A stretch of 64,000 nt of DNA from Methanoculleus chikugoensis (GTDB taxonomy: Archaea; Halobacteriota; Methanomicrobia; Methanomicrobiales; Methanoculleaceae). Location: NCBI RefSeq assembly GCF_900095385.1, contig NZ_FMID01000047.1:46948-110947 (forward strand). Reading direction: 5' to 3'. Numbering within the stretch: position 1 is the first letter of the stretch; every line of letters starts with the position of its first letter. This document shows positions 15,856 through 25,100 of the stretch, piece after piece. The position numbers were made by a program, and so were the translations under genes. Below the pieces are notes generated by a model that saw only the letters and a list, made by a program, of their open reading frames with translations, did not search any database and was not told the DNA's origin.

Positions 15856-16721
15856 GATATCGTCACATCCTGCACCATATGCCACGCGTGCGGGCCGTAC
15901 TTCTTCACCCGGCGAGAGGTCACCGCCGCCGAAAAGCCGGCTTCGTCCACCCGTTCCCGGATCGTCTCGCCCGCGTCCCCGATGCTGTGGACGTGGAGCA
16001 CGCTTCCCGCCCGGACGTGGGCGAGGGCGTCGGCGAGCATCGAGGGGGCGTCGAAATGCCCCATCAGGACCCGGTCGTAGACCCCGGAGAGGAGTTCCCG
16101 GCAGTCGCCGAGTTCGCCCGAGGCTCTGTCCGCGACGTGGTTTGCCATAATGTTACGTTGCAGGTATTCAAAGGCTATTGGGTTGATCTCCATCGCGTGG
16201 ACCCGTCCACCGCTCATGGCCGCCGGTATGGTGAAGTAGCCGATCCCGGCAAACATATCGGCGATCCGCTCGCCGGGCCGGACGAGAGCGGCGATCCTCG
16301 CCTTCTCGTCGCGGTTTCCCTGCGAAAACATCACCTTCGTCGGGTCGAGGAAGAACGTGCAGCCCTGCTCGCGGTGCCGCACCTCGCCTGCGCTCCCGTA
16401 GAGGATCTCAGTCTCCGGGACGCGCATCTCACTCAAAAATCCCTTCACCCGGACGACGCCCCGGGGACGGCAGTGCTCCACGATCGCCCTGAGTTCCTCC
16501 TCCGTCGGCGCGTCGCCGTGGAGCACCGCGACGTCGCCGATGAGGTGGTAGCCCCGGCCCCGGTAGGTCTCCCGCTCGGGAAGATCCGTATCGGCAGAAT
16601 AGCCCTCCCTGACCGGAACCCAGGCGATGCCGCCCTCGACATACGGCCGGCGGGAGGTGTCCACCCACTCCGCGTCCGCGATATCGGCAAGGGCGGCCGC
16701 CGGCACCTTCCGTGCACGCAT
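15852..16721 (-). CDS. Class I tRNA G37 methyl/aminocarboxypropyl transferase (Taw2/Trm5 type)
   Basis: 289 residues from the ATG at 16721, eight bases after the NMD3 stop; the very long frame to 17390 is a shadow over NMD3. SAM site: IADMFAGIGYFTIPAAMSGG, then VHAMEINPIAFEYLQRN. Upstream FFLDPTKVMFSQGNRDEK is typical of the Trm5/Taw2 family. The length suits Taw2 (aminocarboxypropyl transfer in wyosine synthesis) better than Trm5 (about 340), and the motif after the SAM domain is VLMGHFDAP rather than the Trm5 NPP(L)P type. I favour Taw2 but cannot exclude Trm5. Confidence 0.75.
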   Translation of the reverse strand: MRARKVPAAALADIADAEWVDTSRRPYVEGGIAWVPVREGYSADTDLPERETYRGRGYHLIGDVAVLHGDAPTEEELRAIVEHCRPRGVVRVKGFLSEMRVPETEILYGSAGEVRHREQGCTFFLDPTKVMFSQGNRDEKARIAALVRPGERIADMFAGIGYFTIPAAMSGGRVHAMEINPIAFEYLQRNIMANHVADRASGELGDCRELLSGVYDRVLMGHFDAPSMLADALAHVRAGSVLHVHSIGDAGETIRERVDEAGFSAAVTSRRVKKYGPHAWHMVQDVTIS

Positions 16722-16729
16722 GGCAGGAC

Positions 16730-17773
16730 TCACCCGACGATGACCAGCCGGTCCTGCTCCTCGTCGCGAAGCACCCGGATCGGCTGCCCCTCCACCGGGA
16801 ACGTCCAGGGGACCGTATTGAGTTCCCGTGTCCGGTAGGTTCTCGGGTCCATCAGCCCCACGACGCCCGGCTGCGTGAAGACGACGAGCGCGGACTCGGC
16901 CTCGCGCACGTTCCCGATGAGGCGCTCGACCTCGGCCTCGGTGAGCGTCCGGGCAACGCCGGCCGCGAGATCGAAGACCCGGAGGCGCTGTCCGTCGATC
17001 TCGCGCACCTCGAAGTAGTTGCCGCGGGATACCACCACGTCGCCTTTCTGGTAGAACGGCAGCCGGATGGAGTAGGTGACCCGATAGAGCGCTTTTCCGT
17101 CCTTCTCGCCGACCAGTTTCGGGTGGGTCGTGAACCGCCCGCCGAGCGCCCCCGTGATCGCCCTCGCGATATCCTGGCCGAGGTGCTGCGTCCCGACGGT
17201 GATATCGACGCCGTCCTTTGCGTCCTCGAGATCCGATATGAACGAGAATCGGTCGCCCGACTGCTGGAGCGACTCTTCGGCCTGCTGTGCAAGGCTCGCG
17301 GCGACCTCGCGCTCGTAGGCGTTGATCTTCCTGCCCGTAGCCCGCACCTGGACGATCCCCTCGTAGTAGCCCCCGGAGATGCGGCTGCACCGGTCGCAGG
17401 ACTCCTTCTGCCAGCGGATCTCGGTTTCGCAGGTCTCCCGGACCGGGACACCATAGAGAGCAGCCTCCACTTCGACGGTGCAGGCCGTCCTGTTCGACGC
17501 GATATCTTCGGACCGGACGGCGATCCGGATATCCTTCGCATCCTCGTGGATGCTGACCGCCGATACAGCCAGTTCGGTGACGAGGTCAACGTGGGGCATC
17601 TGCAGGTCGGACCAGGTCTTGCCGCGTTTCTGCGACTCGCAGACCGGACAGTAGACGGTGGTCACGTAAGGCTCGCAGGTCAGCAGCCGCACATCCGCCG
17701 CCCGGCACTCCGGGCAGACTCCTTCCTCGCTCGGCTTCCCGCAGCGGGGACAGATGCTCGTCTGGATGGTCAT
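16730..17773 (-). CDS. nmd3: NMD3-family 60S export/ribosome-associated protein
   Basis: 347 residues. It has two N-terminal zinc-binding pairs (CPRCGK, CPECRA), then CPVCESQKRGKTW and a further CDRCSRISGGYY near residue 125, followed by the OB-like and SH3-like regions. Eukaryotic Nmd3 escorts the large ribosomal subunit; the archaeal protein binds the 50S subunit and anti-association roles have been suggested. It is encoded three bases after the DUF424 gene and eight before the Taw2/Trm5 gene, a translation-themed run. Confidence 0.88.
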   Translation of the reverse strand: MTIQTSICPRCGKPSEEGVCPECRAADVRLLTCEPYVTTVYCPVCESQKRGKTWSDLQMPHVDLVTELAVSAVSIHEDAKDIRIAVRSEDIASNRTACTVEVEAALYGVPVRETCETEIRWQKESCDRCSRISGGYYEGIVQVRATGRKINAYEREVAASLAQQAEESLQQSGDRFSFISDLEDAKDGVDITVGTQHLGQDIARAITGALGGRFTTHPKLVGEKDGKALYRVTYSIRLPFYQKGDVVVSRGNYFEVREIDGQRLRVFDLAAGVARTLTEAEVERLIGNVREAESALVVFTQPGVVGLMDPRTYRTRELNTVPWTFPVEGQPIRVLRDEEQDRLVIVG

Positions 17774-17776
17774 GGT

Positions 17777-18070
17777 TCAGATCCTGAATATCTGGGCGTG
17801 CGGCACGTCGCCGATCATGATGCAGTCTTCCTCGGCGATGAGGCCCATGGCGACGGCGAGGGCTACGACGCGCTTCCCGATGATATTAACGTTCTCTGCA
17901 GTCGCGAGAGCACCCCGGACGTCTTCTTCGCCGGTACGCTCTGTACCGTAAAATCCTCCGGTGATGCAGACCTCGACGTCGCCGTGCATCAGGGTGGCGT
18001 CCATGAGTTCAGCGTCACAGGCAGCCACCACCTCACCGGCGCCCGGTATGCGGTGCACTTTTAAGTACAT
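17777..18070 (-). CDS. DUF424 family protein
   Basis: 97 residues from the ATG at 18070 (MYLKVHRIPGAGEVVAACDA); the longer frame from 18097 lacks a ribosome site. The family is archaeal (PF04242) and small, with the conserved GG-containing middle (VCITGGFYG) and ENVNIIGKRVVALA. Crystal and operon data for the family suggest a link to translation, consistent with NMD3 and a tRNA enzyme directly downstream. The biochemical role is unknown. Confidence 0.8.
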   Translation of the reverse strand: MYLKVHRIPGAGEVVAACDAELMDATLMHGDVEVCITGGFYGTERTGEEDVRGALATAENVNIIGKRVVALAVAMGLIAEEDCIMIGDVPHAQIFRI

Positions 18071-18114
18071 CACATACCGTTTGACGCGAGCCGTCAAAAA
18101 GGTGCGCAGTTCCG

Positions 18115-18945
18115 TTAAGGAAGCGCGATATCCACGCCGTAGGTGCGCGACGGTGTCTCCACATGGATGCGCCAGGCGTCCTCTTCGGTGATGAGCCCTT
18201 CTTCCAGGTACCGGCGCGTGAACCGCGGCACCGACTTCGGCCCGATGACCGCGCCGGGCCGGGAGTTCTCGTCCATGTAGTCGCTCTCCATCGTGAACAG
18301 GCGGCCCGACCGGGCAAGCGCGGGGATCTCCTCGTGCCGCGCGATGAATGAGGGCGTGAGGGGTGTGTCGGGCGTCGCGAAGTGCTTCACGACCCGCTCG
18401 ACCGGGATGCCCGCCCGCCGTGCCATATCGACGACGTCGGTACAGGGACCGCTCTCGGCGTGGAGCTGGACGGCGCAGCCGCAGTCGGCCCCGAGTTCGA
18501 GCGCGTGGTAGAGGACGGCGTTCGAGGCCGCGAACACCTCCGGCGCGACCTCGTAGTGGGGACGGCCGCTCTTGAGGGCGACGGCCCTGCCTTCTTTGAC
18601 GTAGCAGGCGGCGAGGTCGAGCCCGGCCGTCATCACGCCGGCGGCCTCGTCCAGGGTCATCCGTGCGGTAAGACGGTTCATCTCCGCCGGGTGGACGCCG
18701 AGGACCGGGTAGACGACGAGCCCGGTCTCCCGGACCATCTCCGCCACATGGAGTGTTCTATCAAAGACCTCCCGGTAGTCTTCTCCAGCGGACGGCTCGA
18801 CCCCGAACGACCAGGAGGGTTTCGCGACCAGGAAGATATGCGTCCCTCCGCTGCGGCGAAAGTCCTTCGCGGCCTCGATCCCCCGGCCGTTGTTCGGGTC
18901 GATGTGGATATGGTCGTCAGTGATCGGTATCGCGGGGAGCTTCAT
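18115..18945 (-). CDS. TatD-related metal-dependent hydrolase
   Basis: 276 residues. N-terminal DDHIHIDPNNG supplies the HxH metal ligands of the amidohydrolase/TatD fold. Other conserved points are VLGVHPAEMN, a Lys-containing strand ALKSGRPHYEV, VQLHAESGP, VVKHFATPDTP and FTMESDYMDENSRPG for the last metal-binding Asp. Members are DNases or hydrolases with two metals. The gene overlaps the mptD stop by 29 bases upstream. The archaeal branch has no settled substrate. Confidence 0.82.
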   Translation of the reverse strand: MKLPAIPITDDHIHIDPNNGRGIEAAKDFRRSGGTHIFLVAKPSWSFGVEPSAGEDYREVFDRTLHVAEMVRETGLVVYPVLGVHPAEMNRLTARMTLDEAAGVMTAGLDLAACYVKEGRAVALKSGRPHYEVAPEVFAASNAVLYHALELGADCGCAVQLHAESGPCTDVVDMARRAGIPVERVVKHFATPDTPLTPSFIARHEEIPALARSGRLFTMESDYMDENSRPGAVIGPKSVPRFTRRYLEEGLITEEDAWRIHVETPSRTYGVDIALP

Positions 18946-19270
18946 GGAACTCGACGATCTCCATCATGGGGTAGTCGTCCTCGAGGCGCAGCCGGGCGCG
19001 GCAGACGGCCGTCCCGACCTCGGTCGTGATCTCGGCGTCGAACATCTTCCCGGCAAGTTCCGAGTAGCCGAACCGGTTCGAGACCATCATGTCGCGGTTC
19101 AGCCGGACAGTGATCTCCGTCACGTAGGGCTGGAGGCCGACGGCCTGCTCGATGGCGGTCTCAACGGCGCCGGCGGTCTCGCGCGCGATGGGGGTCCCGA
19201 CGAACTGGTGGTAGAGGGCGCCGAGTTTGATCCCGGCCTCAAACGCCGCTCTCTCGCGGTCGGTGATCAT
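18917..19270 (-). CDS. mptD: Archaeal dihydroneopterin aldolase MptD
   Basis: 117 residues, PF04038 (DUF372). In methanogens MptD converts dihydroneopterin to 6-hydroxymethyl-dihydropterin on the way to methanopterin. The family start ERAAFEAGIKLGALYHQFVG is clear, followed by TPIARETAGAVETAIEQAV and the catalytic-site region around residues 55-75. Its presence supports a methanogen host. It overlaps the TatD-like gene by 29 bases, and its start lies just past the hicA remnant. Confidence 0.9.
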   Translation of the reverse strand: MITDRERAAFEAGIKLGALYHQFVGTPIARETAGAVETAIEQAVGLQPYVTEITVRLNRDMMVSNRFGYSELAGKMFDAEITTEVGTAVCRARLRLEDDYPMMEIVEFHEAPRDTDH

Positions 19271-19342
19271 GGTTAGTAGGTTTGGGGGTATGGGAGTAAG
19301 AAGGTGCGCCCCCGGGGGAGGTGAGAAAGAAGAGGTTCTGTT

Positions 19343-19578
19343 TTACACGCGCTCATAAACACGCAGGAACTCTTCTCGAGAGATACCTGCCTGCGTGCAA
19401 TGGTTCGGAGGGTCGGGCCTTTGAGTTTGGGGTGGTTCGGCATCGTGAGCGGCGTCGTTGTGCCGTCCGGATTGCTGCGGATAAGCGCGATATGGTTGCC
19501 CGTCCTGACGACCTGAAAACCGAGCGCTTCCAGCGTTTTCAGCACCTTCCGCTGGGGCGCGTCGTGCGGGAACTTCAT
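19343..19578 (-). pseudogene. hicA: HicA toxin with one-base frameshift near the end
   Basis: The ATG at 19578 opens MKFPHDAPQRKVLKTLEALG, with GNHIALIRSNPDG carrying the catalytic His (residue 29) and PLTMPNHPKLKGPTLRTI. Near 19391-19398 one base is missing: the next frame reads QAGISREEFLRVYERV and stops at 19343, the usual HicA end. The length of 236 bases is one short of 79 codons. Without correction the frame runs to 19273 with an unrelated 38-residue tail. The double-stranded-RNA-binding core is retained, so partial activity is possible. Confidence 0.8.
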
Positions 19579-19794
19579 CTATACGGCAACTTCGGCGACG
19601 ATGGTCTCCATAATATCGTTGTTCTCGAACGCATCGTTCCCGAAGGTCTCTATGTGGAACTGTATGGCAGATTTCACCTCGGCAAGCGCCTCTTCGTAGG
19701 TATCCCCCTCTGCAACGACGACACCCTTCAGACCCAGGGGGTAGGCGACATAGCCGTCAGGATGTTTCTCGACGATGATTTTTAAGGTCTTCAT
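19579..19794 (-). CDS. hicB: HicB antitoxin
   Basis: 71 residues. Typical short HicB: LKIIVEKHPDGYVAYPLGLK, VVVAEGDTYEEALAEVKSAI and a C-terminal helix. There is no added DNA-binding domain, as in many archaeal HicB proteins. Its stop directly abuts the hicA ATG. It should neutralise HicA by covering its active site. With the toxin frameshifted, this antitoxin may be retained only as protection or be on its way to loss. Confidence 0.82.
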   Translation of the reverse strand: MKTLKIIVEKHPDGYVAYPLGLKGVVVAEGDTYEEALAEVKSAIQFHIETFGNDAFENNDIMETIVAEVAV

Positions 19795-19866
19795 GGGCTC
19801 ATCTCTCCTCTATTCGATCAGAATGGGGGCGGTCAGTGGGGTATTCGACCTGTCCAGCGATATACT

Positions 19867-20451
19867 TTAGCAAACGATCGACCGCGCCACCCGGATCAAC
19901 TCTTCGCGGTCGAGCGACCCGCGCACTTGATACGTAGCGTTCCCGGCCGCTGTCCAGACGATCAGGTGTTCCTCTTTGGTCTCGTAGATCCGTCCCGCAT
20001 ATCCCCTGATATCAACGGGTTTTGGTTCGCTGTTAACAATCTGATCTTTTGCATAGGGGTTGTACCCGTAGTTGCTCCAGGTGATTTCGAGCAGCGTCAT
20101 ATCGGTAGTCCACGATGCGTTCTGCATCGTATCGTTACGTGCGTAGCGCAGGGTCTCGCCGATCGTCGTGTAGTGGCCGTAGGACTCGTTCCAGGCGGTG
20201 GATATCAGGAGGCCGTAGAGGGTATACTCTCCGGGGATGTATGACGGCGGGGAGAAACTCGTGTATTCGGCGGGGTCCTCCCACGCCTCGATCCTGATGA
20301 AGGCTGAATCTCTGAGTGACGGTGCATTATCGGGGGGAAGTTCGGTTATGGGCGACGGCGTAACCTCTGCGGGATCGACAGTCACGGGCTCGATGCACCC
20401 CGCGGTGAGGAGAATAAACGAGAGTATGACCATGATATAATGGGGCTTCAC
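19867..20451 (-). CDS. Predicted lipoprotein of unknown function
   Basis: 194 residues from a GTG at 20451, chosen because GGAGG lies nine bases upstream; a Met six codons in is an alternative. A short basic start, a hydrophobic helix (MVILSFILLTAGC) and a lipobox ending in Cys predict export and lipid anchoring. A Pro/Thr-rich linker follows, then an extracellular domain with many aromatic residues (WTTDMTLLEITWSNYGYNPY). No family recognised. It stands alone between hicBA and an unassigned 540-base gap. Confidence 0.75.
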   Translation of the reverse strand: MKPHYIMVILSFILLTAGCIEPVTVDPAEVTPSPITELPPDNAPSLRDSAFIRIEAWEDPAEYTSFSPPSYIPGEYTLYGLLISTAWNESYGHYTTIGETLRYARNDTMQNASWTTDMTLLEITWSNYGYNPYAKDQIVNSEPKPVDIRGYAGRIYETKEEHLIVWTAAGNATYQVRGSLDREELIRVARSIVC

Positions 20452-20926
20452 GTGATTTTTCCTCCTACAACACCCCTCCCGAGGCAAACGAGGTTCAACC
20501 TTATGTACGTGGAATGCGAACCATGCTCTCGCCTTCGGACAGTGGGGGATTCATCCGGCCGTGGAGGGATGGATGAACCTTCGCCGTTCTGCGAGCGCGT
20601 TTTGGGCATCCGCACAAGGAGATAGACGCAGATCTATATAGCATTTCTCTCACAATCATCTACACGTCCGGGGGCTGTTCGTGAAAGTGAGCCGGCGGAT
20701 CCCCCCTGGGGCGGAGAGTGGAGGAGACGGGCTGTTCTCACGGCGAGGCAGGCTATGCGGGTTATGATAGCCTTCGGCAGACAATCCGAATCGTCGGGAC
20801 AGGTCATTAACATCCTGCCTGGAAGCCTATGACCTGCCACCCGCGATGTGCCCGTACGGGTTATCTGTAACCGACCGCCGAGCCCGTTCTCACGAACTCC
20901 GTATGCCGCATCCTGGTTACATAACA
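20452..20926. other. Intergenic region without a supported gene
   Basis: About 475 bases. The left end is the lipoprotein leader. The remainder is of mixed composition with no protein family, RNA or palindromic repeat that I can support. The right end merges into the operator and promoter of the wHTH-nucleotidyltransferase gene. Confidence 0.5.
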
Positions 20927-20972
20927 TACTCAGTAGAGTACAATAAGTAATCAATAGATTACTTTTTATAAT
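20927..20972 (+). promoter_or_regulatory. Two palindromic operators and TATA box of the wHTH-MNT gene
   Basis: TACTC-AGTA-GAGTA (20927-20940) and AGTAATC-AATA-GATTACT (20946-20963) are perfect inverted repeats with four-base spacers, followed at once by TTTTTATAATC (20963-20972). The TATA centre is about 26 bases before the ATG at 20995, so the mRNA is probably leaderless. The palindromes overlap the TFB/TBP site, a good position for autorepression by the wHTH protein encoded next. Confidence 0.65.
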
Positions 20973-20994
20973 CAACCGGCGACACTCTTCCTGT

Positions 20995-21591
20995 ATGCTC
21001 GAGGCTCTCATATCCTCAGAGACGAGAGTGAAGGTACTCACCCTGTTCCTCTTAAACCCCGATAAGGAGTATTACATCCGCCAGGTCGAGCGGCTGGTCG
21101 GGAAGAACTACGCTCTTGTCCGAAAGGAACTCGCGCACCTCGAAGAGTTCGGCCTGCTGAGATCGGAGACAAAGGGGAATCAGACATACTACACTGCCGA
21201 CCAAAATTTTTTCCTCTACCCCGAGTTGCAGAGACTGGTTCTTAAGACAGAAGGCGTCGCCCGGGTTCTCAAAGAGCAACTTGACGAACTCGGCGATCTC
21301 GAGTGCATATTCATCTACGGTTCGTTCGCCTCCGGAACGGCAGGCGCAAAGAGCGACATTGATCTCTTCATCGTCGGGGAGGTCGATGAGAGCCGCCTGA
21401 TCCCTCTGATAAACGAGAGCGAGAGAACCCTGCAAAGGGAGATCAATTATACGCTGGTGAAGAAAGAAGAATTACGGGAACGCATCGACAGGGCCGATCC
21501 GTTCGTCACCAATGTTCTGAGTAAACCAAAAGTCATGATCCTGGGTGAGGGTTGCTGTGGTCAAACGCCTGGAGATGGAAGGGAAGATTGA
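20995..21591 (+). CDS. wHTH domain fused to MNT-type nucleotidyltransferase
   Basis: 198 residues. An N-terminal winged helix (residues about 5-75: ISSETRVKVLTLFLLNPDKE, then YYIRQVERLVG) is joined to a minimal nucleotidyltransferase with YGSFASGTAG and KSDIDLF, the GS-x10-DxD motif at 109-123. Such fusions act as the antitoxin and regulator of HEPN partners. The downstream HEPN gene overlaps it. Paired palindromes cover the promoter. Expected to AMPylate or bind its HEPN toxin and repress the operon. Confidence 0.85.
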   Translation: MLEALISSETRVKVLTLFLLNPDKEYYIRQVERLVGKNYALVRKELAHLEEFGLLRSETKGNQTYYTADQNFFLYPELQRLVLKTEGVARVLKEQLDELGDLECIFIYGSFASGTAGAKSDIDLFIVGEVDESRLIPLINESERTLQREINYTLVKKEELRERIDRADPFVTNVLSKPKVMILGEGCCGQTPGDGRED

Positions 21592-21985
21592 GAGGATACC
21601 CATCGATCAGAGCACCGTCAGGGAGGCGATCGATATTGCGGAACGGGATCTCCATGCCGCCGAGATGAACCTTGAGATCAGCAACGAATGGGCGTATAAC
21701 ATCTCCTACAACGCCGCCCTCTCGGCGGGAAGGGCACTGATCTTCTCCAGGGGTTATCGGCCGAAGGGCGGCGAAGGGCACGTTTCAGTAAAGGAGTTCC
21801 TGAAGTTCTACCTCACCCCGGATGAGGTTGCCGCCTTTGACCGGATGCGGAGGAAACGGCATGCGGCCACGTACGATCACAGTTCTGTCGTCACCCGTAC
21901 CGATGCAGAAGGCGCCCTTGCCACGGCAAGATTTCTGGTGAGCAAGATAAAAAAGATCCTTACAGATGATGGTTTTGTCTCTTAA
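21545..21985 (+). CDS. HEPN-domain protein, partner of the wHTH-MNT
   Basis: 146 residues or fewer. Starts at GTG 21545 or, with a GGTGAGG ribosome site, at GTG 21557; both overlap the MNT gene. The helical HEPN core is evident: EAIDIAERDLHAAEMNLE, ISYNAALSAGRALIFSRGY, and an R-x(4-6)-H-like stretch RMRRKRHAATYDHS near residue 105. It belongs to the HEPN group that pairs with nucleotidyltransferases in toxin-antitoxin or defence units. Unlike the HepT pairs at the left end, this pair is intact. Confidence 0.8.
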   Translation: MRVAVVKRLEMEGKIERIPIDQSTVREAIDIAERDLHAAEMNLEISNEWAYNISYNAALSAGRALIFSRGYRPKGGEGHVSVKEFLKFYLTPDEVAAFDRMRRKRHAATYDHSSVVTRTDAEGALATARFLVSKIKKILTDDGFVS

Positions 21986-22046
21986 CTCCAGAAAAATCCG
22001 GCGTATTCCCCTGAAGACAGGGTAGCCGCGACTTCCCGCCCCTCCC

Positions 22047-22077
22047 GCGTGGGGATACCTACTCGAAAGCCGTGCCG
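22047..22077 (+). repeat. Degenerate end of the palindromic repeat
   Basis: GTGGGGATACCTACTCGAAA GCCGTGCC matches the repeat end seen at 50980-51005 (GTGGCGATACCCACACGAAA GCCG). The rest of the element is missing. It lies between the HEPN gene and mcm. Confidence 0.45.
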
Positions 22078-22136
22078 GGAATCTAACGCGAGAAACCCGG
22101 TCTGCCCTTCGCGAGAAAATGGGCAGCCCTCTCCCC

Positions 22137-25100
22137 TCACCCGATCAACTTCACCAGCCCGTGCCGGGGCTCGAGCACCTCGCCGCCGCGTTTCAGCTGC
22201 TCGAGGGTGTGCTCGATCTTGTCGCGGGAGAAACCCTGCTGCACCAGGATCTCGATCACCTCGTCGACCCTCGCCTGGCCGCCGGAGTCGCCGGAGACGT
22301 TGCGGATCGTCTCCTTCACCGACCGGATGATGTCGCGCTGCGACTTCGTGACCCCGGTCACGAGCTTGTCGATGTCGAAACTCCCGCTCTCTGCGTCGTA
22401 GGCCACCTGCCGGAGACAGGCATCCACGATCTTTAATATCCGGTCGGTGTCCTCCGTATCGACGGTGTTCGAGAGCCGCATCCTCGCGCTCGCCTCCGCA
22501 AGCCGGACCAGCGCCTCGAGCTGCCGGGCGGTGACCGGGACGGGCTTGTTTCCGCTCGCGAGGTTCCGCAGGCGCATGTAGTAGGCGATCAGCGCCTCCT
22601 TCGCCCCGTCGGAGAGGATGGGGAAGCACGTCCGTTTCGCGTAGGCGATATACTTCCGTAAGAGTGTCGGGTCGATGTCGGGGATGACCGGCGCAAGCGC
22701 CCGCTCGATGTACTCGTCGTCGACGTCGGGCAGCGGCTCGTACGCGTGCTGCTTGATGAGCTCGCCCACACTGTGAGTCTTGATGATGTGTTGCGCAATC
22801 GCCCCGTCGCGCTCGGCCTCCGGCTGATCGGTCATCACGAAGATGAGGTCGAACCGGGAGAGGAGCGATGGCGGCATGTTGATCTGCTCGCCGATCGGAA
22901 CGAACTGGTCGAACCGCCCGAGTTTCGGGTTCGCCGCGCCGAGGAGGGCGCACCGGGACTTCAGGGTCGCGGTGATGCCGGCTTTTGCGACCGAGATCGA
23001 GTTGCCGCACCAGACCGGGATGCCGCTACGCCGGACATAGAGGATGTGGTTTGGGACTTCGAGACAGTAGATCGTGCCTTTATACGGCCGCTTCTCGATC
23101 TGCCGCTGCCCGTTGGAATTGACGTTCGGCTCGTTCTGGCCGTCGCGGATGCAGGTCACCTGGAAGATATCGTGAGTAATTACTGAAGTCCCTCCCCGCG
23201 GGTTGGGTATGACCTCCCCGGCCTCCCGCCTGAGGTGGACGTTCCCCGACCACCCTTTCTTCAGCAGGAGTTCGGTGACGTCGTCGGCCAGTCTCTTCGA
23301 GGAGGTCGTGTATATCGAGACCCCGGTCGTCTTGTTGACGTATCCGTCACCGAGCATGAGCGCATCGAGGAGTATCCCGATCTGCTCCGGGGGGAGGCTC
23401 TTCGCGTAGTCGGGGACGTACTTCTCGTAGCATTTCCCGAACGGCGCGAGGTGTTCGGCGAGCTGCTTTGCGTTGATCGAGAAGTTCTTGCCGTCGTAGG
23501 AGAACCGGAACGGCAGCCGTTCAAGACACTCCCGGATCTTCTCGGCCGACTCCGGGTTCGTCTGAGATATTATTGTGCGGTAGGGCACCCCGGTCTTAGA
23601 GTGCCGCTGGACGGACCCCTCGGAGAGGAAGTAGCCCAGGAACTCAAGCCAGTCGTCCATCCCGACGGTGACGGGATCGGTGAGTTTTCCTTCGGCGTTC
23701 TGGTTCGCGAACTTGACGACGGGCGGGATCTCGTAGGTCTCCTGCCGCTCTCCGGTCCATACGGCGTTCTTCTTGAACCGCATCCGCTTGTGGATGGGGA
23801 TCTCGTCCATGCGGACGAGCCGGAACCCTTCCCACTCATCGGCGCGCCGGTTCAGGTTGACATACATCCGGTGGTTCGGCGTGACCGCGAGGTCGACCTG
23901 TCGGGATCTGACGTAGTACATCTCGGCGTCGTACTCCGATGCCACGAAGTTGGACGGGGTTGCGTACTCGAGCCTGCCGTCGGAAGAGAGGGTCGCGACG
24001 CGGTCTTCGGCGGTGACGTCGCAAAAGAACTTCCACCCACTCTCCGTGAGGACCTCGGTCTCGTCGTCGTAGCACTGCTGCTCCATCGCCTCATGGAGCG
24101 CGCTCCGGTCCTCCTTTGCCATCTTGTCCATCTCGTCGACCGCGGCGATCCCCATATCCGCGAGTACCAGCGCACCGGCCTCGAGCGTCCACCGCCCGTC
24201 GCCGAACTCGTCCTTGACCGCCGTCGCCGTCAACCCGGCGGAGGTCGACGACTTGCCGCTCGTGTAGATCCCGCGGGGCGAGAGTTTCACGACGTACCGC
24301 AGGATCTGACTCTTTGCGATACCCGGGTCGCCGACCAGGAGGACGTGGACGTCGCCGCGGAGGCGGGAGCCGTCCGGCATATCCTTCGCGATCCCGCCGA
24401 AGAGCTGGAGCGCGATTGCCTCCTTCACGTCGTCGGTGCCGTAGATCGTCGGCGCGATCGACCGGGCGATCTTCTTGTAGACCATCGGGTCGCGGGCGAG
24501 CGCCATGATCTTCGCCTCGTCCTCCTCGGTGATCGAGACCTCCTCGAACTCCTTCTCGGCAACCTCGATCGAGTTGCACTCGAGATAGATGTCAAAGAGC
24601 GTGCTCTTCTGGCCGTAGTTGATCCTCTGCACCGACCGCAGGATGCCGTTCACCACCACCCGGTCGCCCGGCGAGACCATCCCGGTCAGGTCGTCGGTGA
24701 CGTCGATATCGAGCGTCTGGGGCTGTTCCCCGCCCCGGAGGCCTTCCGGAGACTCCTGGATCCGGAGTTTCTGGGCATCGACGAACCGGCACCGGTTCAT
24801 GACGAGATCGAGACGGGTCTTCCTCTCGCAATTTGGGCAGAAGTCGGGCTCGTCGAACCGCCCGTAGCCCTGGGGTACCGGGTCGGTGTACTTGTCGCAG
24901 GAGCGGCACCGGAAGACCGCGGTGACGATCCGGGGGCGGACCTCCGTGGTCTTTCGGAGGATCCCCTCGATGGCGACGAAGGTGTTGATCTGGTCCGCCC
25001 GGATGTCGCGGACGTCGGTCTTCTGCGGCAGGTTCGTGAACCGGATGTTGACGAGATCCGGATCCTGGCCGTCCTTCAGCTTGAGGAGTTTGTTCTGGAC

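Noticed and set aside
15852..17390. A 512-codon reverse frame that appears as one large gene
   Set aside because: Its first 223 codons overlap nmd3 in another frame and are Arg/Gly/Pro-rich shadow sequence; the real Taw2/Trm5-type gene starts at 16721 after the nmd3 stop.
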